A stretch of DNA of 64,000 nucleotides from Zhengitettix transpicula (lineage: Eukaryota; Arthropoda; Insecta; Orthoptera; Tetrigidae). Position 1 is the first letter of the stretch. Every line of letters begins with the position of its first letter. Shown in pieces: positions 22,519 to 34,380 of the stretch. A program made the position numbers and the translations under genes. The notes beneath the pieces are model-generated. The model ran no database searches and was not told where the DNA came from. It worked only from the letters and a program-made list of their open reading frames with translations. Where the stretch lies: positions 89,446,032-89,510,031 of the forward strand of contig CM073591.1 in the NCBI GenBank assembly GCA_037074705.1, given 5' to 3'.

Positions 22519-22770
22519 AAAAAACATAAATTATTTCATTATAACTTTCAACCTGTGTTAAACATAAAAATAAATAGACTTGATATTATTTAACAAAGTG
22601 ATGAGCATCGTGGCATAATCATTAAAATGGGCAGTGTAAGACCACCAATCAGTATCTTGTTTAGCGTTGAGTTAATTACACTATTCATGCTATATTTCCC
22701 GAGCTTTTGTTCCCAGAAACGTTTCCGTAACTATTCGAAAGCGCGCATTTATTCTTTTGTGAATCAACAG
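22519..22770. other. Gap
   Basis: AT-rich, no feature. Confidence 0.6.
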
Positions 22771-23020
22771 AGCATAGCTCTTGTTTCGAGGATGAAGCTT
22801 TCCTCCCACGCAGGGAAGGGAGAGGTAAGCCGTGTTCCTGGTCGGGAGTGACAGGTGTGAAACCGTTAGCGGTCAGCTGACCTCTCCAGTGACAACAACA
22901 CGAAGGAACACATTCCAAGGGCCGCCCGAGGACAGGCCGTCTGGTTTAGTGCCCTTGGAGGGTCGCTTCTTGGAAAGTGAAACTGATAACGCATCCCAGG
23001 GACCAAGGCCTAACTTCGGT
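22771..23020. other. GC-rich island with a palindromic GGTCAGCTGACC
   Basis: A GC-raised 250-bp segment with short overlapping frames on both strands (63-77 codons) and no recognisable domain. At 22871-22882 the 12-bp palindrome GGTCAGCTGACC combines an E-box (CAGCTG) with two inverted nuclear-receptor-like half-sites (GGTCA/TGACC, 2-bp spacer). Possible regulatory DNA. Confidence 0.3.
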
Positions 23021-23404
23021 TAGATTCAAAGTATTCAATTTTAACCTGTGTATCAAATAATACTCATGACACGAGTTCTGTTGACTTACATCAGTCTCTT
23101 CGAATATATGTTGAAGTTAAACGTTCCCTTGCCGTGGCATTATTTTTATTGGGACTGGGGAACTGTGGTGGATAAACTTCGTATGGCCAGTCATATTTAT
23201 GTGATTTCGTAAATACTACTTACAAAATATATTGCTGGAAATGCGTTTACTTTAAATTATTGGGTGAGTTAACATTACGAATCTCATGCAGTCGTTGAAA
23301 CATAAATTAATTTTCAGTGGCCGAAGAGGAAGAATTTCAGCTTTATAACAAGTATTATTCGTCAGATATAATAGACTTTGCTCATTATTAAAGGGACAAG
23401 GTTG
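23021..23404. other. Gap
   Basis: Nothing recognised. Confidence 0.6.
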
Positions 23405-23800
23405 TAGAAAAAATATTGATTCGAAAAACAGCGTTTCGGCACATATTTGAACCTTCTTCAGGTCTTTTATGCGGAGAAATTATAATATACAATTTGTTAT
23501 TTTCATAAAATACATAATTTTCCCAATTGTGGTTTGAACGCTACATGCTAAACACATAACATTATCCAACTGAGGAACACTACAAAAATATCAACAAATG
23601 TTAAAAGCTATTTGAGTTGTATAATGTTATTCGTATGTCTTCTTCAAACCAAAATCTGGAAAATCATATATTTTATGATAATAAGAAATTGTATATTATA
23701 CTTTATTCGCAAAAAAGACCTGAAGAAGGTCCAAATACTTACCGAAACATTGTGGTTTTCAAAAAATTAAATAAATTTGCCTGAAATTGGTCGTCAAATA
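23405..23800. mobile_element. IR-B fold-back element
   Basis: Long inverted repeat: the left arm of about 125 bp (23410-23535) reads as the diverged reverse complement of the right arm (about 23645-23790), around a spacer of about 110 bp. Both arms carry the block CCTGAAGAAGGT...CCGAAAC in opposite directions, and AAAGACCTGAAGAAGGT at 23716-23732 is the cleaner one. The same arms occur at 43890-44166. No transposase is encoded. Confidence 0.8.
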
Positions 23801-24206
23801 CATTACATATGATATTAAAAAATATATTTTTTTGTTTCTCGTCGCCTGAGTGGCTCTGCGTGCCTTTCAATAATTCTAAGTTATCATCTACACCCGACGA
23901 GAGCAACAGGGTTTTCAGAAACGTGTGGTATTTACTTTATCATCTAATTTTGTCTGTTTATTTGGCAACTTCTTCATCATTTTGTTAATTTTTAACTAAT
24001 ACAGACGTATTTATATTTTCAATATATCCCATACATTTTCTCTGTAGATATATAAATAGCGGAATTATGAGAAAACCCAATTAATTATTTCAATCAAGTA
24101 ACTCTTCCTTTAGTCCTGTCTATCAATTATTCAGTCTATATATTACAGAATGAATTAGTTGGTCATTATATTTATCTACCGATCTATCTATAACTATATA
24201 TATATG
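23801..24206. other. Gap
   Basis: No feature except a short (AT)n next to RepA. Confidence 0.6.
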
Positions 24207-24447
24207 GCCAGGCAATATGAGGATAATCCATGTTGCCGTAGGAAGGGAAAAAAAGGATTTGGAAGGAGGTAAAAATTAGACCAGGGGAAACTATGGCCCG
24301 GGAGATTTAGTTTAGGAATCTACCCTGCATTTGCGTGTGTGAGATGCAGGTGAAACCTGCATCATGTGTGGTCGCGAACTTGGTACTTATTCCAGGATAT
24401 TTCGTTGACTGCATATGGCGTTTTCTGTGGGAACGCAGCATTTCTGG
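24207..24447 (-). mobile_element. RepA copy, strongly diverged, 5'-truncated
   Basis: Recognisable by an AATATGAGGATAATCCATGTTG block, GGCCCGGGAG, and the stem GATGCAGGTGAAACCTGCATC (about 24341-24362), an 8-bp hairpin also present in other copies. It ends at GGAACGCAGCATTTC. It is among the oldest copies here by divergence. Confidence 0.7.
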
Positions 24448-25149
24448 ACATCAGTACAAATTGCTACATGCATACTTCGACCATATTTGGAGATTTTAGA
24501 TAACTTGTCTGCGAGAAAAATTAATATATTATGTATGTTAAAACAATATGCTGACGTGGCGACTTCCGATTGGTGCTCGTGCATTTACGTAGTAACCAGC
24601 GACGTCACTTCCTTTACATATACGGTTGCGTAACTCTAAATTCCTTTGTATAGAAAGTCCTGTATCCCAATAACTAGAAGAATGTGTCCAAATCTTATAT
24701 TATTTATTTGATTCAAAATTAACAGTGGTGGAAAGAAATTATTTAAGTGGAATTGGAGCTGCTTTAGCGTTGTTTTGAATTACAACTGCGACAAATATCA
24801 CAGAAAACTGTCTGTATATAGCAGAGAATCTTAACAGAAATCAGAAAAACTTTAATTTATATTTATTCTTGCTGTTAAGTCTCTCGTGAGAAATGACAAG
24901 AGTAAAGGGTAATCTTTACAAAGATAAAGAAGGAAACATATCAGTGATGAATTATATCATTGTAATGTTAACGTATTACGAGGAAATGAAAAGGAAAAAA
25001 TTAAAACATGTAAACAAGGAAATACAGCATTTTTTAAAATTATAATGGTAGCATGAATGAATGAGAATGTAGAGTAAACAATAATAGAAATTGAAAAAAC
25101 CTTGTGAAATGCGTTTCTTGATTGCGGGGATAAAGAAATGTAAACAGTG
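24448..25149. other. Gap
   Basis: Frames of 65-72 codons at 24387-24633 overlap on opposite strands and partly derive from RepA. No gene is called. Confidence 0.55.
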
Positions 25150-25400
25150 GACTACTAATTGGATCGCGTTGTGAATAGAGGTGGCAGTGACAGTGTGGAC
25201 GTCGACCCAGGACCCCGGGGAGTCGGCCTATCTACCTGTGCGACGAGGTGTTTGCGCCTGTGGAGAGGGGGGAAGGAACCCCTCCTTTCCATAAATCTCC
25301 GCAGCCGCCAGGCAAGGACACACATTGACTTCACCGGCCATAAAGATGACAGGTAGGAAAGGGTCGCTACCTGGAGCTAAAAGCCAAACCCTTACAAACT
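25150..25400. other. GC-rich island
   Basis: A 250-bp GC-raised block with GTCGACCCAGGACCCCGGGG and a GGGGAACC-like stem. Short frames on both strands, no domain. Possible regulatory DNA. Confidence 0.3.
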
Positions 25401-27640
25401 TTCGCAGATTTGGAAAAATGTATTTGCAGGTCTGTATTTCCACTGCCAGAACGTGTTAAGAAGTGCTGATTTATTCAGACATTCACGTAAACGTGATAGC
25501 TAGAAGGCCAACAGTTTCACACTCTTGTTAACTATAAATAAATGCCGGTTTGTTAACTGGGGTAGAGGTTAATTCGCGTGGAAGATATGAACAGGTGGGA
25601 GACTTTAACATGACACGGGAATCAACTAACTGCAATTAATAAGATAGAAAATAAAACGTTTATATGATGAATGAATTAAAATAATGTAACATAGATTGAC
25701 AACATATTGTAAAATGCCAACATAAAGGATAATAATAACATATATAGTTTATATAAGAAATATTATTCAACATTAATTCAGTTTAAATTGTCAAATTACT
25801 TAAGTGTGTGTTATCATTTTAACTGTTAACCGGAAATGACTTACTTCGCTCTCTTGTGTCTAAATTAAAAGCTACTGTATGATAAATTGTAAGAGGACGT
25901 GTGATGTATACTCGTACTTTGCTAAATTCTGTCACTCATTATCTGTAATAGTTACGTTTGAATGTCTCCAGTCGATGTTATTATGAACCTATAGGGTAAT
26001 GAAATATTTATCCATTAATATCCATTTATTTTAATAAAAAAATTTAGGGTCTGACTAGTATAGCAACATAGGGTTCTTATCCCAATTTGGTTTCGTGTTA
26101 TAAATTGGTTCTAATGGGGAAATATAATACACTTACCGCTTTATCTATACTATTTAAAATTAATTTTAATGTACCATATAGCGTAAATCAAGGCAAATAT
26201 TACTTTATAATAGTCTGCTGCGTTATAATGAGTAGTTCCGAATTTAAAGCAGTGTGTTTTAAGCGTTTTTAACTAAATGTTAGTCGGGCCAAGATAGCTA
26301 ACATCTCAAGTTGTACTGTCTGATTACAGGATCTACTCTACTTAATTGGCCCGAGGGGGGATATTCAGATAGGGAAGGGTTTCGAGGTAAGAACAAAAAC
26401 TGTCCGGTGAGGATAATGGTTTCTGAGGAGAGTGCAAAAGACAGATAAAACGTAATCAGTTATTAGAGCTTCTCATTTATTGATAATAGAGTCTCCGACT
26501 ACTCAGTTTGACTTGATGATAACAATTTCTATGCACAGATGGAAAAATATTAATTATAGATTAACTAGAAAGAGTTGAGACAGGAAATTGTTATTTATCC
26601 ACAGAACAACAACCGGTAATATTATCATCCATAGACAAAAATTTTGACGCGTATTTCTACACACAAACTGTCACAAATGATGACTTCTAGGCCGCTTTTA
26701 ATATCGTGCGTGCCATCTTTGAGATAATGTGCGCTATCCAGGTATCTTATAAGTTCCGTTTAGTCTGGTTTTAACACTGTGACACAAATGTGCAAACTTT
26801 CTACTTATGAAGAGGAAAAAATTAGTGGAAAAGAGAGAAATTTGTTTTACGTAAGGGATGAAAGATCATGATAAGTGAGTGGAAGAGCGAACGTTTCGAA
26901 CCCTAGGCAGTATGAAGCATTAGTTCAAAGCACAGACGTCGAATGATCTCCTCCATATAGTCCAGTCCAGGGGCTGTCGTTTGAGAATTTACATAATTTC
27001 TCTCTTTGAAACAACTTTTTGTTTTGCCAAATCAAGTAATGGAACTCCCGGACAATATTATTCCACTTTATATTCGAAGCTCAGATATAAACATATTTTT
27101 AATTGAAGGATCAGGATGGAAAAATCTCGACCGGGCCGGGAGGATTGTGTTATGGTGAACTGTAGGTGAAGCCAGATTCTGGGAACAGAATAATGGATGC
27201 AGAAATCTCGTGCCCGACTCTGATGTCTCAATTGCTAGAGCGTTCGTGTACCAATCGGATGACACGGTCCGTTTCAGATTTTTTACATCCTTATCCTTTG
27301 ATTAAAAATTATTCCAGTATTAAATCCTCCATTTTCATTAAATATTCAAATTGCCACTTATATTATTTTGCTCGTCCCTAAATTTCTCTTCTTGCAAAGT
27401 TTCATAATTGTTCACGAGTGATCCAATCTGGAATTTATTTTGTTCATAGAATGTTATCTGCTCATAAATATCAGAAATCTTCTGAAGCAAGTAAAACTGC
27501 ACATACGCTCGATCCATCTTCCTTAGGTTGTAGGATTTGCTCATTACAAGTAACACTTTTACATTTAACTCGGGTGCGTTCTCGTTTGATGTCTTCCGTT
27601 TGAGTACATTAAAGACTTCACCACTACACTGGTCAGGACA
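25401..27640. other. Long gap
   Basis: No gene is seen. GGGTTCGAAACG on the minus strand near 26895-26906 is a weak B-box match without a partner A box. Frames of 61-72 codons (26087, 27068, 27166, 27338, 27418) have no domains. Confidence 0.55.
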
Positions 27641-28040
27641 CAGCAGACAGTCGCTCGGTGGAATGTGGTTTTCACACCACGGAATTACTTAATATCGCAT
27701 TACAATTCCCTGATAACATCGTAAAGTGTTCGCTCAACAGTTTTTTTTTTGGTGAATGGCAGGTGATGGAACTGACGCTGTCGATCGGCGCGCTACAGGT
27801 TACAACGGCTCACGCCCGTAGTTATCGCTTCGCTTACAGGGTTACACGCGCGTGTTTGAGTCGCCCATAACTCATCCAGCCCCCGCAATTTTAATAACTC
27901 GCCAACACGAGCTCTATCTCACACCCTCTCAACCCTTTCGACGTGTCGTTAAAATATCCCCCCAGCTAGAACACCGCCGCCAGGGGATCGCGTTAATGAT
28001 CTGTAGGAACTCATTCTGAAGAACAGTGTCGGCCGGCCAA
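27641..28040. other. CpG-rich island
   Basis: A 400-bp segment dense in CpG (GATCGGCGCGC, TTACACGCGCG, GCCGGCCAAGG). A 70-codon frame at 27658 has no recognised domain. Candidate regulatory region. Confidence 0.35.
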
Positions 28041-29500
28041 GGAAAAATATCGCACTAGCTGCAATAAATTTAATAAAGTAATTATGGCTTCAAGCAAATG
28101 AAAGTGAGTTCCCCTTATTTTTATGAAGTGAAAAGGGTTCTTTCAGGCTGCAACTTTTGAAAGTTCTCATAAGCATAAGCTTTATTAAGCGTTAATAGCA
28201 CGACCCCTTTTTTAAAAAAGTTATCATTATTTCTCGACTGTTAAAAATTGAATTAAGCTTTCTTTATTATATTTTTTCTCAGAACTTAATTGAGCTATAA
28301 ATAACTTCTGCCTTGATTACGCGTAGAAAAGTCGTCTGCAATTTTTAGTTCTTAATGTCGTCTCTTCTCCAACTCGATCTCGGTATTGTCGGTCATTTCT
28401 ATTCTTAACCTGAGGAAGGAACTGATCGGGTGACTACACGCTGTTGGCACATGTCCACTATCAGATACGTTTCAAGTGCGCGACTTGCATGGGAGTTTAC
28501 CGCGAATACATAAATGCGTAAAAATAGCTCACAGTGTTGTACCGTTCGCGAACACGACTTGCACTTGTGAAAGTACAGTGAAGTGGATTATCTGAAATTC
28601 CGCCGGAGTGAACGACAACTATTTTGCCAAGAAGCAATTATTTCATCTACGTTTTATTACTCCGATTTCCTGTCTAATCGTTTCATTTTTGAGGTTCACA
28701 CATCGGAAGTTAGACCTTAGCATATTATACGGATAGTTTCCACTTTTCCAGGGAAAAGTTATCGTCAGCCGTTCTTCGAAAAAAATCATTCTTACAATTT
28801 GTAATTTTCGTGTATTTATCTAACCGAATAAGATATTTTAACGTTGTTTTCTGTTCATAAATCTAATTTACTAATATCTGTGCCATAGTCACAATACGAA
28901 AAATCGAATGGTTTCACGTCCATCATTTTACCTCTTATCATTTGGACAAGGACTAAATTCACCTATTTACTGCACAAATATTACATTTGTAAATTAATCA
29001 GCCATAAAGTCAGAAAAAATGAGTTTAATACAGTTGAATTAGAGAAATACAGCTCACGAATATTCTAACAATTTTTTAAAATTTAGTTCTTGACCTGTAA
29101 AATTTGCTTTTAATTCTCTTAAATATTTTTCAAATATATTAGGAGACGTTTGACTTTGATTTGTATTCCATAAATTTATTTTAAGTCCTAGTTATAATTT
29201 TTCATAGTAGTACGTGATGAATTGCCGAAGTCGGGTCGAAAAGTTATATGCATCTTTTTTTATGTATTTCGTTGATAAGTATTTGCCTAATTTAATTGCT
29301 TTAAATTCAAATACATTTCGACTGTAGTGGATGATTAATCTATTTTACTCATACTTAAAGTCAGGTAAATACTAATTTAATATGAACAAACTGATCAGGA
29401 TTGCAGAGTATAATAACAATAATTTTTAAAACTGTAACAATTAAGTTTGAAAAACATTTTCTGTTATTCTAGTCTGTAATATAGGTCAATTTTTTAAAAT
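28041..29500. other. Gap
   Basis: No gene or interspersed repeat is recognised. Confidence 0.6.
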
Positions 29501-29706
29501 ATTAACATAGGCAATATATTGTTCACGGAGTTCAACCGGGTTTTGCATAATTATATTAGAACGCAACGTTTCAACGACTAAAAGCTCTGTCGTCATCTTC
29601 TAGGCGTTGCGTTCTAATATAATTATGCAAAACCCGGTTGAACTCCGAGAACAATATATTGAACAACTACACCGGGAAAGGCTTCAATCTTTGATTAACA
29701 TAGGCA
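29501..29706. mobile_element. Near-perfect fold-back insertion with 13-bp target duplication
   Basis: Arms 29512-29568 and 29605-29661 are reverse complements at 56 of 57 positions, around a 36-nt loop. The insertion is bracketed by identical 13-mers ATTAACATAGGCA (29501-29513 and 29694-29706). The right arm continues 32 nt further (an ACACCGGGAAAGGC block) than the left, so the unit is asymmetric. High arm identity implies a young insertion or arm homogenisation, and the long duplication suggests retroposition rather than cut-and-paste. The loop contains the GAAGATGACGAC...GTCGTTGAAAC arrangement (minus strand) seen in looser form in IR-B. Confidence 0.85.
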
Positions 29707-29951
29707 CTTTAATTGTTATATAATATTAATATTACACGTAGGCTCTAATTCAGCGAGGATTCCGTGATAATAACTGACAGTTATGTTAAATAATAATTTT
29801 CCAAAGAAAAATTCATATACATTTTGTTCTTATACTTAATTATGCAGAGTAATAGTATAGAAAATGTAATTTCTAGCAAAATTATGTAGTAAAATAAATT
29901 AATATCCGCTTAGCCAGAGAATGTTTAACTATTTCAGCAAAGCTTAGATTT
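29707..29951. other. Gap
   Basis: No feature. Confidence 0.6.
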
Positions 29952-30286
29952 GATACTAAGAAAGATAGCCATATACCGATAAAATAAGTGATAATATAAA
30001 TACCAAACAACGTTTCTAGGATTCATGTTCCTTTATTCAGGTGATAAGAAGAGCATAGAGCGACACAACTGAAAAAATTGCATCGAAAGTTTGTTATTAC
30101 GCTAATCTTTCTGCTTCCATTAGCGTTGCGTTTTCGTGGCTTTTGAGTTTTGTCAAGTGACGAGTGCAGTTGTGTCGCTCTAGGCTCTTCTTAGCACCTG
30201 AAGAAAGGTACAAGGATCCCTGAAATGTTGTGTTGCATTTATATCATCACTTATTTTGTCTGTATTTGACTATTTCTTCTTCTTAT
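29952..30286. mobile_element. IR-A fold-back element, complete
   Basis: About 335 bp. Outer arms (AAAATAAGTGATAATATAAAT at left, its complement with one change at right) and inner arms (GAGCGACACAACTG near 30057 and CAGTTGTGTCGCTC near 30166) form a nested palindrome, with a roughly 95-bp non-palindromic centre. It has no coding capacity. The same architecture occurs at 58590 and 61367. Confidence 0.85.
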
Positions 30287-32034
30287 TTTTTTTTCAGACT
30301 TAAATTGTTTAATTAAAGCTTTAATTTATTCGCAATTTTCCTGTTACATAACGAAAGGACGTCATTATCGTTTAACGATCTTGATATAATGATTTCAGTT
30401 TCACACCGAAAGATGTGTCATGTGTTAACATAATTTTTAAAATCCACATTGATTTTTATGTTTTCACTAGTGTTTCGATGAGGACATAAACAATTACTAT
30501 CAAATGGTTGTTTGTTGCTAGACGACATTTCGTGTGGTGTGGCCAAACATGGCCAAATTTTACCTTTTCTTCTCGCAGGTCGGTGCCACATGTCACACAG
30601 GGCGCAAGAACTTACACTTAAACTTTCCCGAATGAGTTTTTTCACGAATTGATGATCGTGAAATAGCCGTTCAGGACGTGCAATCTCTCCCTCTTGGACT
30701 TCTTCCTGCCGGGTGATGTGAAACCTCAGGTCTAAGCCAATAAGCCACGAACAATCTGTGGCCTTCAACAAAACATCACACGCACCATAGCCAATTTACC
30801 ACGCGACATGTGTGAGTGAGTGAGTGGTCAGACGGCGGCTCTCAAGAATCCGTTCGTCAGAAATTTGTATCATGTTGTTTGATAAAAATGTCAAAACTTA
30901 AATTTAATATGTATAAATAATTATTTATTATTTAATGTAGGTTTTTTTGTTTCGCGTATTATCCCATTCTTACATGTAAACGTTTTAAATGTCAAGGGGC
31001 CTGTAATGATTGTTAAATACCATATTTATAACGGTAATATTTCATCAGTATGTGTCGCAGATTCTGTCTTGTTCGTTTCGAGCAGTACTTCGTCAAGAAA
31101 GCTGTGATTAAAGAGAAAGTACTGTGTAGATAATATAAACTTTTCGATGGAAATCTTAGTTTCTGTGTACATTTTGACACCAGATCATTATCCAAAATTC
31201 CATCAGTGTTTTTTATACCTAATTCCCATATCGATATGAAGGCTGTTAATAAGTTGTCTTTTATTTTCAGTTGGAAGCAAAATGGAATGTGACACGACAT
31301 GCCACCAGCCGACTGCATATATCAGTATCTTGGTAAGTAAATTTTTCTAAAATAATTTGAACAATAAATTTCAGTTTAAAATATTTAGTTACATATTTTA
31401 CAATTCAAATCTTAAAGAAAACATTTCGTTCTGAAGTCTGAAACATAGATTAATGATCATTTATGGGATAACAGTATCATAAATCGATAGCCCATCGCCA
31501 AATATTCACAGAAAATAACAAAAATCGTGTAAATACTTGCAGAATGTAAACTCTGACATTAAAAACTCACGAAATCTTGGCTCAAGTAAACGATTCAGCA
31601 GAAAAATCCTGTTATAACCGGATAAAAGAGGATTGAATCTTGCTTCTTCTATGACGATGAATTAGTTTTATACGATCTTTTTATAGGAACATAAAACATT
31701 TATAAATCTATAAATTTAATAGGAAGAAACATCTCGAGCGTTGTTGAAAAACTATAAATAACTTATAAAGAAACCCCCCCCCCCTCCCCAAATTATCAAT
31801 ACGTAAAGAGATGGTTCTCTCAACCACTAAATTGCTTACTAATTCTAACTAACATTTTAATTTTAAATGATTTGCAAAAAAGGCTATATTCTTGTGTTTA
31901 GTGGAAAAAAACGATACACGATCAGTACGATTAATTTCGTTGGAAAAACTGGATTCTTGTTCCCAAATGTGACTGAAGTTCGATGGATTGTTTAATTTTG
32001 ACTTAAAACAAAAACCGTAAAAATAGGTCAACTT
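30287..32034. other. Gap with one unassigned open frame
   Basis: The longest frame is 117 codons on minus (30418-30771). It starts MLKATDCSW, has a cysteine pair CALC and a basic patch RPARRKGK, and matches nothing I recognise. A polypyrimidine-CAG sequence on plus at 30565-30580 resembles a 3' splice site but leads into no long frame. A 101-codon frame at 31013-31318 (minus) is AT-rich. A poly-C run lies near 31773-31786. None is called as a gene. Confidence 0.45.
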
Positions 32035-32265
32035 TTCTTTAATGAAAAGAACTTTTACATGTCAACAATGTGAAATTACTCAGGAGCTTTCGTTCTTTCG
32101 AACAAATTCAACTGAGTGTTATTACGTACTAGTAATTATTTTATTTAATGAAAAGAACTTTCACAGTATAATTATGTTATGACGTAATGACACTCAGATG
32201 AATATGTTCAAAGGAACATGAGTAATTTTATTTTGTCATCATGTGTAAGTTATTTTCGTTAAATA
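32035..32265. mobile_element. IR-D inverted-repeat element
   Basis: The left arm (about 32040-32127) and right arm (about 32181-32265) share ACTGAGTGTTATTACG / CGTAATGACACTCAG and an ATTACTCA/TGAGTAAT pair in inverse order. TTTAATGAAAAGAACTTT occurs as a direct repeat at 32038 and 32143. It looks like an old non-autonomous DNA element. No target duplication is clear. Confidence 0.65.
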
Positions 32266-33196
32266 AAAGTTGACAAATATTTGAGTTTTTTGTTTTATTT
32301 TAAGAACTGTTCCAACTCAGCCATTCAACCAAATTAATTTTTGGCTAAAAGTTTGATTTATGAATGAACTTTTTACAAATTTTAATACTTTAACCCTGTT
32401 ACTCTTAAGTTATTACCATTAAGATGTAACGCATAACTTGGTGCTTATGATATAAAATTAAGTTCATCTACAGGAAATTTGAGTTATTTCATTGTATAAT
32501 TATGATAGTCTTTATTATTTGAAGGATTGAAGCAATGAAAGACATCCAACATACATATTTTTGTTTATTGCGTAGTCACTTAAACAAGAGCTTTGGATCT
32601 TTTACCAATAACATTATTAGGTGCAGAATATTTAGTAATAACTTAAAATAATTGTAAGTCAAAGAAGGAGAGATATATCTACTTACATCCTGCTAAATTC
32701 ACAAAAAATCATATATAATAAATAATGTCTATTGTATATTTAAAACATCCTCCTCAGAATTACGCATCACATTTCTGTTACCGGTTGTATATCATCGATA
32801 GTGTGGATAATCACTTGACGATTGCCTAAAATGGTTTACCTAAACTCTGAAAGGAAAATAAATACTGCACCAACAAGGCTTAGTCTTTCGTAGTCAGCAA
32901 AACAATTCTACTCGCACCATAAGTTGTCAGTTTCTCTCAATGTTATTTTCTGTGTACAGGATTTTTTAAAACAAATTTCACTAGTTTACTATATTTTGTA
33001 GCATATTTCAGGAGTTTTTTTTACGTACTTCTGGTGGATTAAAACTCTTATTTTACATGGTTGTGCTCTAAATACTACCCACAGCCTCGGAATGAACATA
33101 GGTGCCACAACCAGAACTGCAACTAGACCAAAGTATCTCCTCTCACTTATTCATCCAGACTATTTTTGTTTCCCTGTTACGTACACTTGTAGAATA
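32266..33196. other. Gap
   Basis: AT-rich, no gene. The right edge is the target duplication of the following SINE. Confidence 0.6.
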
Positions 33197-33207
33197 GCCA
33201 TTTTATT

Positions 33208-33324
33208 TTTTTTTTATTTTTTTCTGTTTCCATCTTACATGCCACATTCTAGATTTAGGAGTGACACGTGGCTTGTGTGTGTAAGACGAGGCAATGACGC
33301 TGGCCACTACACCACAGAAGGTCG
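33208..33324 (-). mobile_element. tRNA-derived SINE (SINE2), copy 1
   Basis: Bounded by exact 11-bp target duplications GCCATTTTATT (33197-33207 and 33325-33335). On the minus strand it starts CGACCTTCTGTGGTGTAGTGG, where TGGTGTAGTGG (33304-33314) matches a tRNA A box. It ends in an A-rich tail (plus 33208-33230). It shares a 21-bp block with 20 identities (33231-33251) with SINE2 copy 2. The B-box region seen in copy 2 is deleted here. Non-coding; would have been transcribed by RNA polymerase III. Confidence 0.85.
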
Positions 33325-33335
33325 GCCATTTTATT

Positions 33336-34100
33336 AATTATCACAGCATGAAAACACTGAATTGTAACTCGTTCCGTCTTATCTTCCTTTCTTTTATGTC
33401 TACCTTAAAGTGTTTATTTCAGCTGAGAGTCGATCATATAAGATTCATATTTTATCACTGTTTTCGTACAATTGTATGCACGTTTTTAATATTAGTCAGT
33501 AACGAACACGTGTTGTGATTCCAATCGAATTTAGTTTAATAACGTTTTAAATTCTCTCTTGTTTTGTAATCTGTTGTTCATTAATTCGACATTCTTCTTT
33601 TTCTAATATATTAGTATTCAACATTTCCTTCCACTTCCAATCCGAATTTTAATGTTTCGCTTGTTCTTCAACTATCCCGTCCACCTTCAGACAAATAACA
33701 CGTCTTCGGACGTGTCAGGAGGTTTTTAAATGAGTAACATTAACGTATAATGGCTTACAAGTATGCCATGTTTAATAATTATTATATCCGATTACATAGA
33801 GCTTGAAAATGCATTCGATTAAATTTTATTGTCACTATATGTGACTCTCTTTGGTTAATTGTCACAAGTGTTCGGTATTACTAGATATCAAATGTTTCAA
33901 GTAAGCCTTTCGGGTTTCATAGCAGACCTTGTTTAAGTTACGTTGAACCCTCGTGTTTCACAGATATTCTTCGTCAGAAATTTATTCTGTAATCTTATGT
34001 GTGTTCAATAAAAATATTTCAAATTTTATTTTGTTCAACCGCCCCACGTCGATTAATTCACACCTACTTCAGCACAAATGATTTCTATTTGAAACCGTAA
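33336..34100. other. Gap
   Basis: AT-rich. Frames at 33092 and 33294 overlap the SINE and have no domain. Confidence 0.6.
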
Positions 34101-34380
34101 ATGTTTTCCGTCGCCCTGCGCTACTCCTGCCCTTGTTTCTGGAGCATGCGCGGAGCTCAAACTCAATCAAGAGATCCCATTTATTCCTTCGTTCTCCGTC
34201 TCTCTCCGTAGCGTGACGCCCTGCCTGTTTGACGAATTAAGAGATCATTTTGTAATTATCCGCAAACAGCTTGTTGGGCCGTCCCTTGTAATCCTCCAAT
34301 TTGTGAGATTTTATTGGGAGCAATTAACAACTTTACAACAAGCGAGTCTGTTAATTGACGGGATTATAAACCAAACTCCT
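34101..34380. promoter_or_regulatory. Candidate conserved non-coding element
   Basis: Complex, unrepeated sequence with many transcription-factor-like words in a compact block: inverted Otx/Bicoid-type sites TAATCC (34289-34294) and GGATTA (34361-34366), TAATTA-like homeodomain cores, and CCAAT/ATTGG. The clustering resembles a developmental enhancer, but this rests on motif appearance only. Confidence 0.3.

Noticed and set aside
26890..26910. GGGTTCGAAACG as a tRNA B box
   Set aside because: The last bases do not fit, no A box lies at the right distance, and no cloverleaf can be drawn.
30565..30580. Polypyrimidine-CAG as a real 3' splice site
   Set aside because: No long open frame follows on plus, and such matches are common by chance.
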